Both the position numbers and the translations under genes were made by a program. The notes under the pieces were generated by a model. It did not search any database. It was given only the letters and a program-made list of their open reading frames with translations, and was not told where the DNA came from. From assembly GCA_022768825.1 (NCBI GenBank), contig JALEJB010000078.1, forward strand, positions 1 through 44,629: a DNA stretch of 44,629 nucleotides, given 5' to 3'. Origin of the DNA: Lachnospiraceae bacterium. Its GTDB lineage: Bacteria > Bacillota > Clostridia > Lachnospirales > Lachnospiraceae. This document shows positions 15,892-23,985 of this stretch, one piece after another. The first letter of the stretch is position 1; each line of letters starts with the position of its first letter.

Positions 15892-16735
15892 TTTTATTTC
15901 CCTCCACACGCACAACGATTGCCGTTACGTTGTCTCTGCTTCCTGCGCATTTGGCTTCTTCCACCAATTCATATGCCAGCTGGTGCGTTTCATCCTGACC
16001 AAGCAGCCGTGCAATATTCGAAAAATCACATTTATCGATCAATCCGTCCGATCCAATCAGATAGGTTGTCGTCACATCCGGGTGATTCATCCGAAAGAAG
16101 TGCGGCGATACCAGCAGTTCCTCCGGATCCATGCCAAGGTACTGCGTCAACTGATTTTTAGTCTTATGCGTCCACCGCTCCGATTCCGTGATCTTTCCCA
16201 TCAAGTACATCTGATTCGCACGGTTATCTGCCTGAGTGACTGCCTGCAATCTGCCTTGTGACAAGACAAAGCCCGGACTGTCACCGATATTAACGAAGAA
16301 GATCCGTTGTCTGTCCACATATAAAATCGTAGTTGTACATCCCACCAATGCTCCGCAATTGGATAATCCTGAGAACACTGCATTATTGATCTGCTGCAAT
16401 TTCTCTGTCAGTTCCCGCTCAAAGGCTTCATCCGAAAGTGTCTGCAGATATCTGACATCCAGCTCCGCTAACTGCTGTGCGACAAGCTCGGATGCTTTTT
16501 CTCCGTCTTCTCCGCCTCCCATTCCGTCGCAGATCGCAAACAGCAAGGGTAATTCCTGTCGACCATTCACCCGGTATTGCCGCAGCTTCTGATACGACTG
16601 CACATTCTGCATGAGATACAGATTATCCTGATTGGTCTTTCGAACTGTCCCCACATCGGTTGCTGCCCAGTATGGCACAGTTGTCTGTTCCTTCATCGGT
16701 GTTCTTTTTCTTTGAAAAAATTTATCAAATAACAT
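15878..16735 (-). CDS. PP2C-family Ser/Thr protein phosphatase
   Basis: This is a 285-residue cytosolic protein. The metal-binding pattern is complete: ATDVGTVRKTNQDN (D27, D37), FAICDGMGGG (D70), IGSDGLIDKCD and GSRDNVTAIVV. It should use two Mn2+ or Mg2+ ions to remove phosphate from Ser/Thr, reversing the kinase encoded directly downstream. The two genes overlap by 14 bases, the usual eSTK/eSTP pairing. The start at 16735 is preceded by a modest AGGTAAAAAGAG site. A hairpin lies just upstream (16751-16783). Confidence 0.93.
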   Translation of the reverse strand: MLFDKFFQRKRTPMKEQTTVPYWAATDVGTVRKTNQDNLYLMQNVQSYQKLRQYRVNGRQELPLLFAICDGMGGGEDGEKASELVAQQLAELDVRYLQTLSDEAFERELTEKLQQINNAVFSGLSNCGALVGCTTTILYVDRQRIFFVNIGDSPGFVLSQGRLQAVTQADNRANQMYLMGKITESERWTHKTKNQLTQYLGMDPEELLVSPHFFRMNHPDVTTTYLIGSDGLIDKCDFSNIARLLGQDETHQLAYELVEEAKCAGSRDNVTAIVVRVEGNKNDIG

Positions 16736-16750
16736 CTCTTTTTACCTACC

Positions 16751-16783
16751 AAAAGCAGACAAGAGATTCTCTTGTCTGCTTTT
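16751..16783. terminator. 15-bp hairpin between the surface protein and phosphatase genes
   Basis: AAAAGCAGACAAGAG pairs perfectly with CTCTTGTCTGCTTTT around a 3-base loop. The U-run is only four bases and is followed by GG, so termination may be partial. The hairpin leads straight into the phosphatase ribosome binding site, and may set the ratio of surface protein to signalling proteins or protect the upstream mRNA end. Confidence 0.6.
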
Positions 16784-16787
16784 CTGT

Positions 16788-18464
16788 CTAATGTCCAACC
16801 TGTGCACTGACGGAAACAGCGGCAGTTTGTCCATTCACTGTATAGCTGACCGTTCCGCCTTTCGCCGCTTTGAGTCTGAATTTTCCGCTACCAAGATTTT
16901 CAAGATCCCCTTTACAAGACCATGTTCCGCCGGAAATATTCGCCTGATACGTAACTGTTGCCCCTACATACAAGGTATTGGATCCCACCTTCTGAATTAC
17001 CAGTTTTTCCTGTTTCTCCGGTGTCGGGGTCGGTTTTGGGGTCGGCTTCGGTTTTGGAGCTTCATATTTTTTGACAGTTACTGTACAGCTTGCTGATTTC
17101 TTGCTCTTGTCTTTTGCTGTGACTGTAATTGTCGCTGTTCCGGGTGCTACTGCGGTAATCTCACCTTTTGCGTTGACCGTAGCAACTGCCGTGTTGCTTG
17201 ATTTCCAGGTTACTTTTTTATTATTTGCATTGGATGGATTGATCGTTGCTTTTAATTTTGCCGTAGTTGCGCCGCCTGCGATATTATTCCACAGTGTCAC
17301 GACAGTCTGATCCAATGCGATCTTTTTAACCAGTGTCTTCTTTTTTACGGTTACTTTACAGGTGGCATACAGTCTCTTATTTGCCTTCGATGTCGCTTTG
17401 ATGACTGCCGTACCTGCGCCAACTCCGGTGACATCGCCTGACTGATTGACTTTTGCAACTTTAGGATTGCTGCTTGTCCATGTTACCTTTTTATTAAATG
17501 CATAGTCCGGTGTGACAGTTGCTGACAAGCGATAGGTATTTCTTCCTTCCGTCTTCTTGCTCCACAGAGTCAATGTGTCGTCGCTTATGGTGACTTTTTT
17601 CGGTCTCTTGATACTCTGGGCCGATATCGTGTACAGGATCTGGGTGGCAGGTCCCACATGGGTCACTTTGACATAATACACGCCCTGATCCAGATCCAGG
17701 GTTTTATCCAGTACACCGCTGGCAGTTTCCATCGGACCAAATCTCGGATTGTTCAGATCACTTAAGGATGTAAATATCTCAACTTTTACATAACTGCTTC
17801 TCGGCGCACATTTGATATATAATCTGACATCATTCTCTTCGGTCATCGTAAAGCGGAACCAGTCAATGACATCTGTTGACATGTTCTGGATCTGCTCTGA
17901 GTTCGTCGAAAGGAACATCGTATACTGGGTGCCGTTTTTGACATCCAGCTTCTGGGCCGTCTCATAAGAGTTGTTGTTCGGCTCAGAATCATGTGTTTTC
18001 TGGGCAACAGCAGTGGCAGTCAGGTTATATTTGACTGCTTTCGCCGGTGTTCCCACTCCGGTCACAACGATCAGATAGTTGCCTTCCGGTAAATATACGG
18101 TGGAGGACAGTGCCTTTTTCTTGCCTTTTGTCTTGGCGGTATAATCAAATATTTTCTTCTGTGACCATTCGCCACCCTTCTGACGGATCTCCAGTGCGAC
18201 ACCGCTTTCCAGCTTTGGAGCGTCTAACACTACTTTTATTTTGCCAAGACCGTTTGTCTTCAGGCTGTAGTAGGTCAGCATCTTCTTGGAAGATAAGGAG
18301 CCGCTGACTGCCTTGCCCGATTTCAATGTAATCGGATCCTGTGATGTAGCTCCTTTCGATGCGGCAAATACATCTACCGTTTCCGATGACAATCCCATCG
18401 GCACGCTGGCAAAAATCATTGCAAACATCAGTATGGATACAATTAATTTTTTTGTGTGTCTCAA
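16788..18464 (-). CDS. Secreted protein with Big_2 (Ig-like) domains
   Basis: The start is a TTG at 18464, eight bases after AAAGGAG; this gives MRHTKKLIVSILMFAMIFAS, a good signal peptide, whereas the upstream ATG adds a non-signal leader. The product is 558 residues. Residues 40-290 hold two beta-rich pre-peptidase-C-like regions (DSEPNNNSYETAQKL, then DQGVYYVKVTHVG). Two Big_2 repeats follow (KKVTWTSSNPKVAKVN and KKVTWKSSNTAVATVN). A Pro/Lys linker (PKPKPTPKPTPTP) lies at about 466-481, with a beta domain at the end. No sortase motif or enzyme site is seen. It is first in the transcript that continues into the phosphatase and kinase, so it may be a surface partner of the secretion system or a ligand for the kinase's outer domain (inference). 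Confidence 0.8.
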   Translation of the reverse strand: MRHTKKLIVSILMFAMIFASVPMGLSSETVDVFAASKGATSQDPITLKSGKAVSGSLSSKKMLTYYSLKTNGLGKIKVVLDAPKLESGVALEIRQKGGEWSQKKIFDYTAKTKGKKKALSSTVYLPEGNYLIVVTGVGTPAKAVKYNLTATAVAQKTHDSEPNNNSYETAQKLDVKNGTQYTMFLSTNSEQIQNMSTDVIDWFRFTMTEENDVRLYIKCAPRSSYVKVEIFTSLSDLNNPRFGPMETASGVLDKTLDLDQGVYYVKVTHVGPATQILYTISAQSIKRPKKVTISDDTLTLWSKKTEGRNTYRLSATVTPDYAFNKKVTWTSSNPKVAKVNQSGDVTGVGAGTAVIKATSKANKRLYATCKVTVKKKTLVKKIALDQTVVTLWNNIAGGATTAKLKATINPSNANNKKVTWKSSNTAVATVNAKGEITAVAPGTATITVTAKDKSKKSASCTVTVKKYEAPKPKPTPKPTPTPEKQEKLVIQKVGSNTLYVGATVTYQANISGGTWSCKGDLENLGSGKFRLKAAKGGTVSYTVNGQTAAVSVSAQVGH

Positions 18465-18501
18465 TGCTCTGTCTCCTTTGTTTTCCAAAAAATTCCTTTC
18501 A

Positions 18502-18530
18502 ACTATACCATATGTTTCTGGTTTTCTCAA
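18502..18530 (-). promoter_or_regulatory. Promoter of the surface protein-phosphatase-kinase unit
   Basis: TTGAGA (18525-18530) and TATAGT (18502-18507) on the minus strand are spaced by 17 bp, about 38 bp upstream of the TTG start. It lies just after the autolysin stop codon, and no terminator separates the two. Confidence 0.7.
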
Positions 18531-18539
18531 CCCAAAATT

Positions 18540-21092
18540 CTAGCTTGCCAGCAATGGCTTGAGATAATCGTCTCTCAAGCTGTAGCCGTAATTGACTCCG
18601 GTTGCCCAGCCTGCGCCGGTCGGATTCTCTTTGATGCCGAGCCATTCAACGTAAACGGCTGCCTTTCTCTTTACATATTGAAATCTCGGATCGACGCATT
18701 CCTGATTTAAGTCTTTGTCGCTGGCGTATGCCTTGAGGTGCTGTACCTGCGCACGCACGCCGACTGCGACGCTCGGGAAGCTGTTGCCCGGCACGCCTCC
18801 GGTAGCTCCGATTCCGGCGAAGTTGCACTGCTCCGGTGATACGTCTCCGCCGAAGCGCAAAAATCCGGTTTCTTTACAGATCTGCGCGAAGACGACTTCC
18901 GGTCTCACGCCTTCTGCGACTGCTTCGTCATAGACGATCTGGCAGAAGGATCGCAGCGTGGCTGCGCCAAAGGCTGAATACACATTACTCGGATACTTGC
19001 CGCCTCTGTTTGTAAAGAATTTCTCCATCTGTTGTACCGTTGTGCTCGGCTTGCCCATGATCGCGGTTCCGGCGATTGCTGATTTTGCCTGTGTGATATT
19101 ACTGTAAAAGGTTCCTTCTTCGTTGGTGACGTAAGCTTTTACCTTATAGAAATATTCCTTCCCTACCGTTGCGCTGGTGTTGTCTGTGTAGGTATCGTTT
19201 GCCTGTCCTTTGACCTTGGCGATTCGTGTGTAGCCGCCGGTCTGTCTGGTGCTGCGGTAGACGATATAGCCGTCTGCGCCTGCGACGGTGGTCCAGCGCA
19301 TCTTGATGCCTTTGCCGCTGTTTAATAATACGGCATGGGACAGTGACATCTGCTGCATATTGCAGACTGACTGCACCGGCGTATATCCGGTGGAGCCGCT
19401 GACAAGTCCGTTCTGGTTATATGCTACGGTGCGATAATAGTAGGTCGGTCCCACCAGCACATTCTTGTCGAGATATGCTGCTTTATGCTCTGCACCAAAT
19501 TCTGCGATGGTTGTAAATTTGCCGTCTGCGCCGGTTGCTCTCTGCAGCACCATCTTGCTGGTGCCTACCGGCTGTTTCCATGCGATGCGGATATATCCGT
19601 CGTCTCTGACTGTGAGCTTTGTGATCACCGGTGACGGTACCTTGGTAGCTGTCACTTCCTGTGATCTTTTTCCGAATCCGACTGCCTGTCCGGTATAATG
19701 AATCGTCAATACCTGATAGGTATAGGTAACTCCGTCTGTCGCTTTTTTGTCTACATAGCTGGTTGCTTCCGGGTCCGTGACGGTGTCATATCGCTTGAAT
19801 TCGCCGTCTTCTTCCTTTCGATAGATTGCGAATCCGTCGCTTCCTGTGAACGGCTCCCAACTGATGACAAAGTTGCCTTTGGTGGTCTGTCGGATTCCGG
19901 TGATCGTCGTTCCTCCGATCGTGTATGCTCCCGCGGCTTTGCTGGAAGTACTGTACACGCGCTTATTGGACTTGGTGGTATAGGCCTTGATCTTGTAGTA
20001 ATAGGTCACGCCTTCTTGGATCTTTTTGTCCACATATTCCGGGGATGTGGTGTCTACCAGCATTTCGTATCCGCTGTTTTCCTCGGTTGATCGGTAAATG
20101 CGGTATCCTTCCGCACCATCCTGCTGGGTTGTCCGGATCCGGATTCCCCGGTTGCTCGGTGTCGACAGCTCGATATCCGGCTTGGAGATCTTGTTGTAGA
20201 CGAGGTTATAGTAGCTTGCGATTCCTTCCGCATCTGCCTGTGCCAGCTTTTTTAATTTGGCATTAGAGCTTAAATATTTTGTCCGATCGCTTTCGTTTGA
20301 TAAAAATGCATGCTCTACGATGATGCCTGTGATGCCGTTGTTTTTGGAGTTGTAGATGACGCTGTAGTAATCGGCTAATTTTCCGTCTGCGTAGCGGTTT
20401 CCGGATTCGGAGTTGCGCACCTGGATTCCTCTGTTGTACAATCCCAATGCTACCAGATTGTTCTGGATGGATTGTGCCAATCCTTTTCCTTCTATATTGA
20501 GTGCCGGGTTATAGCTTTCGTTTGGATAAAAAACGACTGCTCCCTTGGCATCTGTGTTGGTTGCTGAATTGTTATGTAAGCTGATGAATACGTCTGCTCC
20601 GTTGGCCACGGCGTTTTTGACGCGGTCGGTCAAGGATACATCCACGTCTTTGGTTCTCGTCATATAGATTTCTACGTCGCGGTATTCTTCTAAGTACTGC
20701 TTGAGATATTTTGCGATGGTGAGGTTGATATCTTTTTCCTTGATGTCGCCCGCTACAGCTCCGCTGGCAGTTCCTCCGTGTCCCGGATCAAGTGCTATGA
20801 CGAATCGACCGTCATTGGCATTTGGATTTTGCTTAATGGCTTTGGCGTCCACCGCAGCAAGCTTTGCCGTTGATGCGTTCAGGCTTGCTGCATAATCGAT
20901 GTCTTCCTGACTGACTGCGTCGCCCGGATCATCGAGGAAGCCGTAGCTGTTGTCGGTCTGATTGCCTGCTTCTATCGTCTGTTCCGGTATCATGGTGACT
21001 GCTGCTGTTGCTGCTGCTTTTACAGGCATCTGCACAGAAGTTGCTGTGATTGCCATTGCTAACAGCGTTGTAATTATTTTTTGTACTTTCAT
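18540..21092 (-). CDS. Bifunctional autolysin: N-acetylmuramoyl-L-alanine amidase and glucosaminidase
   Basis: The product is 850 residues, with a signal peptide at 1 to about 28 and an AAAGGAAA ribosome binding site. An Amidase_3 domain spans about 95-290, with zinc-site motifs LDPGHGG (H105), EKDINL (E119), SLHNN and IIVEHAFLSN; it cleaves the bond between muramic acid and the stem peptide. Four or so FN3-like repeats follow (for example ADGYIVYRSTRQTGGYTRI), probably as spacers. The C-terminus (about 690-850) is a glucosaminidase domain with the KETGFLRFGG catalytic-glutamate region and AQVQHLKAY. It is probably secreted and involved in wall turnover or cell separation. It is directly upstream of the T7SS locus but has no terminator before the next promoter, so some readthrough is possible. 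Confidence 0.9.
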   Translation of the reverse strand: MKVQKIITTLLAMAITATSVQMPVKAAATAAVTMIPEQTIEAGNQTDNSYGFLDDPGDAVSQEDIDYAASLNASTAKLAAVDAKAIKQNPNANDGRFVIALDPGHGGTASGAVAGDIKEKDINLTIAKYLKQYLEEYRDVEIYMTRTKDVDVSLTDRVKNAVANGADVFISLHNNSATNTDAKGAVVFYPNESYNPALNIEGKGLAQSIQNNLVALGLYNRGIQVRNSESGNRYADGKLADYYSVIYNSKNNGITGIIVEHAFLSNESDRTKYLSSNAKLKKLAQADAEGIASYYNLVYNKISKPDIELSTPSNRGIRIRTTQQDGAEGYRIYRSTEENSGYEMLVDTTSPEYVDKKIQEGVTYYYKIKAYTTKSNKRVYSTSSKAAGAYTIGGTTITGIRQTTKGNFVISWEPFTGSDGFAIYRKEEDGEFKRYDTVTDPEATSYVDKKATDGVTYTYQVLTIHYTGQAVGFGKRSQEVTATKVPSPVITKLTVRDDGYIRIAWKQPVGTSKMVLQRATGADGKFTTIAEFGAEHKAAYLDKNVLVGPTYYYRTVAYNQNGLVSGSTGYTPVQSVCNMQQMSLSHAVLLNSGKGIKMRWTTVAGADGYIVYRSTRQTGGYTRIAKVKGQANDTYTDNTSATVGKEYFYKVKAYVTNEEGTFYSNITQAKSAIAGTAIMGKPSTTVQQMEKFFTNRGGKYPSNVYSAFGAATLRSFCQIVYDEAVAEGVRPEVVFAQICKETGFLRFGGDVSPEQCNFAGIGATGGVPGNSFPSVAVGVRAQVQHLKAYASDKDLNQECVDPRFQYVKRKAAVYVEWLGIKENPTGAGWATGVNYGYSLRDDYLKPLLAS

Positions 21093-21161
21093 ATTTTTCC
21101 TTTCGTGTTTTAGAACTCCAAATTACTTTTTATCCTATGTGTGTCCTTCGCATCCTTTTTG

Positions 21162-21195
21162 TTTCATAGGAAATCCATCGGAATTTCCTATGAAA
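21162..21195. repeat. 34-bp imperfect palindrome, copy 1
   Basis: TTTCATAGGAAAT and ATTTCCTATGAAA flank a short centre. Related copies lie at 30175-30207 and 40963-40996. It sits between the carbamate kinase terminator and the autolysin start. Confidence 0.7.
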
Positions 21196-21203
21196 GAACA
21201 CAA

Positions 21204-21232
21204 AAGAAGTCGCAGTTTTCCTGCGGCTTCTT
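21204..21232 (-). terminator. Terminator after the carbamate kinase gene
   Basis: A 12-bp stem (AAGAAGCCGCAG with CTGCGACTTCTT, one G-U pair) and a 5-base loop run into CTTCTTTTG on the minus strand, downstream of the stop at 21284. Confidence 0.65.
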
Positions 21233-21244
21233 AGCACAGTTCCT

Positions 21245-21268
21245 ATCAGGATTCTTATAAATCCTGAT
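21245..21268. repeat. ATCAGGATT hairpin, copy 1
   Basis: ATCAGGATT and AATCCTGAT are separated by 6 bases, just after the carbamate kinase stop. A longer copy occurs at 40889-40914. Both copies lie near a 34-bp palindrome copy. Confidence 0.55.
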
Positions 21269-21283
21269 ATATAATACGTATTT

Positions 21284-22207
21284 TTACTTGTGAATAACGG
21301 TGCCACCAAGTGTTTTTTTCGCTGCATCCAGCTTGGTGATGATGGCTTTTCGGATCGCTGAGTTACCGATAAAGTCGATGGCTGCTTCGATTTTTGGCAA
21401 GATGGTTCCTTCTTCGAACTCTCCGTTTTCGATATACTGCCCGGCTTGTGTGACGGTCAGCTCGTCCAATGCGATCTGGTCGTCTTTGCCGTAGTTTAAG
21501 CACACCTTTTCCTCTCCGGTGAGGATGATCAGTTCGTCTGCGTCCACGAGATCTGCCAGTCTGGCTGCCGCCAGGTCTTTTTCAATGACTGCGCTGGCTC
21601 CCTGCAGATTATGTCCCTGGGATAATACCGGGATTCCGCCGCCACCGCAGGCGATGACGACCTGATCCGCGTCGATGAGGGCACGGATCGAATCGATCTC
21701 TACGATGTCGATGGGCTTTGGTGCCGCTACGATTCTGCGGTATCCGCCTTCCACTGCTGTGACGTGATTGCCTTTTTTCTCTTCTGCGTCGGCGTCTTCC
21801 CGGCTCATGATACGTCCGATGACCTTCGTTGGCTCGTAAAATGCTTCGTCATACGGGTCTGCTGTCACCTGCGTCAGGATCGTGGCTACCGGTTTATAGA
21901 TGCCGCGATTTAACAGTTCGGTGCGGATGGCATTCTGCAGATCGTAGCCGATGTAGCCCTGGCTCATAGCTGAGCAGACGCTCATCGGTGTGTTGGTGTA
22001 TTCGGGATACAGGCGGGCGAATTCGCTCATTGCGGTATGGATCATGCCGACCTGTGGTCCGTTGCTGTGGGTGATGATGACCTGACAGTCGTCGTTGATG
22101 AAGTCTGCGACTGCTTTGGCTGTATTTTTTGTTGCGATCTTCTGCTCCGGAAGTGTGGTTCCGAGGGCATCATGTCCGAGCGCAATGACGATTTTTTTCT
22201 TTTTCAT
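21284..22207 (-). CDS. arcC: Carbamate kinase family protein
   Basis: This is a 307-residue cytosolic protein with the amino-acid-kinase fold, behind a GGAGG site. It matches carbamate kinases throughout: THSNGPQVGMI, SVCSAMSQGYIGYDLQN, KPVATILTQVTADPYD, VACGGGGIPVL in the middle, and GASAVIEKDLAAARLA. The family makes ATP and carbamate (to CO2 and ammonia) from carbamoyl phosphate and ADP. Some motifs differ from the usual form: the N-terminal GGNA is GHDA and the usual LTxVD near residue 230 is LTGEEKV, so the substrate or activity may differ. No ornithine or other transcarbamylase gene is adjacent. It has its own promoter and terminator. The symbol is by family; a YqeA-like role is an alternative. 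Confidence 0.85.
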   Translation of the reverse strand: MKKKKIVIALGHDALGTTLPEQKIATKNTAKAVADFINDDCQVIITHSNGPQVGMIHTAMSEFARLYPEYTNTPMSVCSAMSQGYIGYDLQNAIRTELLNRGIYKPVATILTQVTADPYDEAFYEPTKVIGRIMSREDADAEEKKGNHVTAVEGGYRRIVAAPKPIDIVEIDSIRALIDADQVVIACGGGGIPVLSQGHNLQGASAVIEKDLAAARLADLVDADELIILTGEEKVCLNYGKDDQIALDELTVTQAGQYIENGEFEEGTILPKIEAAIDFIGNSAIRKAIITKLDAAKKTLGGTVIHK

Positions 22208-22263
22208 TTGGGAGTCCTCCGCTTTCTATCGGTCCATGCAAAATTTGCTTGTTTAACATGGTA

Positions 22264-22292
22264 AGTTTAGCATAAGCTGGCAGCAAATTCAA
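22264..22292 (-). promoter_or_regulatory. Promoter of the carbamate kinase gene
   Basis: TTGAAT (22287-22292) and TAAACT (22264-22269) on the minus strand have a 17-bp spacer, about 57 bp upstream of the start. Confidence 0.6.
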
Positions 22293-22359
22293 GGGATGGC
22301 AGAATTTGGTGTGATTGTTAAGTGGAGGTGCGCAATCTCACGCACTAAAATATAAAAAT

Positions 22360-22384
22360 CCCCCGGCACAGCTGTGCCGAGGGG
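22360..22384 (-). terminator. Terminator after the HtrA-like gene
   Basis: A long G/C-rich stem (CCCTCGGCACAG with CTGTGCCGGGGG) is followed by ATTTTTA on the minus strand, just past the stop at 22392. Confidence 0.85.
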
Positions 22385-22391
22385 TACTCGT

Positions 22392-23828
22392 TTAATTCTT
22401 GCTTCCAAGAACCATATTGATCTCTACTTCTTCGTAGCTGCCCATATTGGCGCGGGCTACGGTGATGGTGACTTCGGTTCCTGCTGCGTGATACTGCATC
22501 AGTTCCTGAAGTGCTTCCATGGATTCTACCTTTTGTCCGGCAAAGTGGGTGATGATATCTCCTTTCATCAGTCCGTAAGTGTCTGCGGCACTTCCGTTGT
22601 ATACTTTTGCCACATAAATTCCTGTGGGCATATTGTATGCTTTTGCCACATCATTTGTTACGTCTATGCCTGAGATTCCCAAGTAGGCAGTCTGTGACTC
22701 TTCTACCTTTTCTCTGACGATCAGCTCGTTGATGATATTGGCTGCGGTCTTCATTGGGATCGCAAAGCCCATGCCATCTACGTAATCTCCGCCGTATTTG
22801 GCTGAGTTGATGCCGATGACTTCACCTTTGAGGTTTAAAAGTGCTCCGCCGGAGTTACCCGGGTTGATGCTGGCATCGGTCTGGGTCAGTGTGGCGGTAG
22901 TGGTCTCTCCGGTAGTGTTGTCGCTTGCGGATACTTCCCGATCCAACGCACTGATGATTCCCTGTGTCACGGACTGTCCGTATCCCAACGCATTTCCGAT
23001 GGCGATGACCTGCTCGCCGACTTTTTCGTTTCCGTCTTTGTTGATGGTTGCGATCTTGATCGTCGATAAGGTGTCTTTGTCGATATCTTTTTTCTTGACC
23101 TCAACAACTGCAAGGTCATTGGCTGAGCTTGTTCCCTTCACCTCTGCGGCTGCTGTGGTGTCATCACAGAACTGCACGGTCAGGGTCGTGGCATCCTGTA
23201 CCACATGATTGTTTGTCGCGATATAGAGGCTCTCATCATCTTCGCTGACTATGATCCCGCTTCCCGCAGACTCGCTTTCGTACTGCTGCACCTGACCAAA
23301 CCAGTTCTGCACCTGTGTCTGGCTCATGTTGGTGATCGCTACGATGGATGGCATGACATCTTCTACGATGCCGCTGATATTGGTCGCCGAGGTCTGCACT
23401 GCCGCGATGCTATTTTGCGTACTCTTCAGACCATTGTCCTTGCCGGTGGTGACCAGTGCGTCCCCTCCACTGCTGTCTTTATCATCGTTGACTGCTACGG
23501 TAGTACTCAGGTCACCCGGTATGAAGTAATTGACTGCACCGAAGATGCTTCCGGATACCAGTCCAAAGACGGCTGCGATACATGCTGTTTTGGCTAATGT
23601 CTTGAAAAATCCGCCTTTTTTCTTTGGTGTCGAATTCTGTGTGCCTCGTTCGTACGGACTATAGTACCGGTCATTGGTTCCGGTCTGACTATTGCTCGTA
23701 TAGGCCGCATCTACCGTTGGCTGAGTGTAGGAGCCATATGTTGTCTGTGTTTCGTCATTGCTGCCCGTATAATTGTAACTGTTGTTGTCCGGGTCTATGT
23801 TGTAATTTCCGTTGTAATTGTTATCCAT
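22392..23828 (-). CDS. HtrA/DegP-like membrane serine protease with PDZ domain
   Basis: The start is MDNNYNGNYNI at 23828, eight bases after AGAAGG; the longer in-frame ATG lacks a site. The product is 478 residues. It has an Asn/Tyr-rich cytosolic tail (to about 80), one membrane helix at about 88-108, and an extracellular trypsin-like domain with a full triad: NNHVV (His about 207), NDLAVVEV (Asp about 238) and NPGNSGGAL (Ser about 325). A PDZ domain follows from about 380 (YLGISGIDV, then GLMKGDIITHFAG). It should degrade or refold damaged proteins outside the membrane. A candidate promoter lies at 23925-23954. Confidence 0.92.
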   Translation of the reverse strand: MDNNYNGNYNIDPDNNSYNYTGSNDETQTTYGSYTQPTVDAAYTSNSQTGTNDRYYSPYERGTQNSTPKKKGGFFKTLAKTACIAAVFGLVSGSIFGAVNYFIPGDLSTTVAVNDDKDSSGGDALVTTGKDNGLKSTQNSIAAVQTSATNISGIVEDVMPSIVAITNMSQTQVQNWFGQVQQYESESAGSGIIVSEDDESLYIATNNHVVQDATTLTVQFCDDTTAAAEVKGTSSANDLAVVEVKKKDIDKDTLSTIKIATINKDGNEKVGEQVIAIGNALGYGQSVTQGIISALDREVSASDNTTGETTTATLTQTDASINPGNSGGALLNLKGEVIGINSAKYGGDYVDGMGFAIPMKTAANIINELIVREKVEESQTAYLGISGIDVTNDVAKAYNMPTGIYVAKVYNGSAADTYGLMKGDIITHFAGQKVESMEALQELMQYHAAGTEVTITVARANMGSYEEVEINMVLGSKN

Positions 23829-23924
23829 GGTTTTTGCCTTCTTTCTGAATTTGAAATTGTAATGATTCAGATCCACATCTCGATTTCGCTAACGCTTCAT
23901 CCCGATGTAACTTCTCCGAATCGT

Positions 23925-23954
23925 TATATATAATGTAATTTCTGTCTGTGTCTA
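23925..23954 (-). promoter_or_regulatory. Candidate promoter of the HtrA-like gene
   Basis: TAGACA (23949-23954) with TATATA at 23925-23930 (18-bp spacer) or one turn nearer. The spacing is ambiguous. The leader is about 95 bases long. Confidence 0.35.
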
Positions 23955-23985
23955 AAATGTGTTTTAAATATGACAAAAAAATGGA

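Noticed and set aside
21130-21327. 65-codon minus-strand frame overlapping the end of the carbamate kinase gene
   Set aside because: It covers a terminator and two repeats, overlaps a real gene and has no ribosome binding site.
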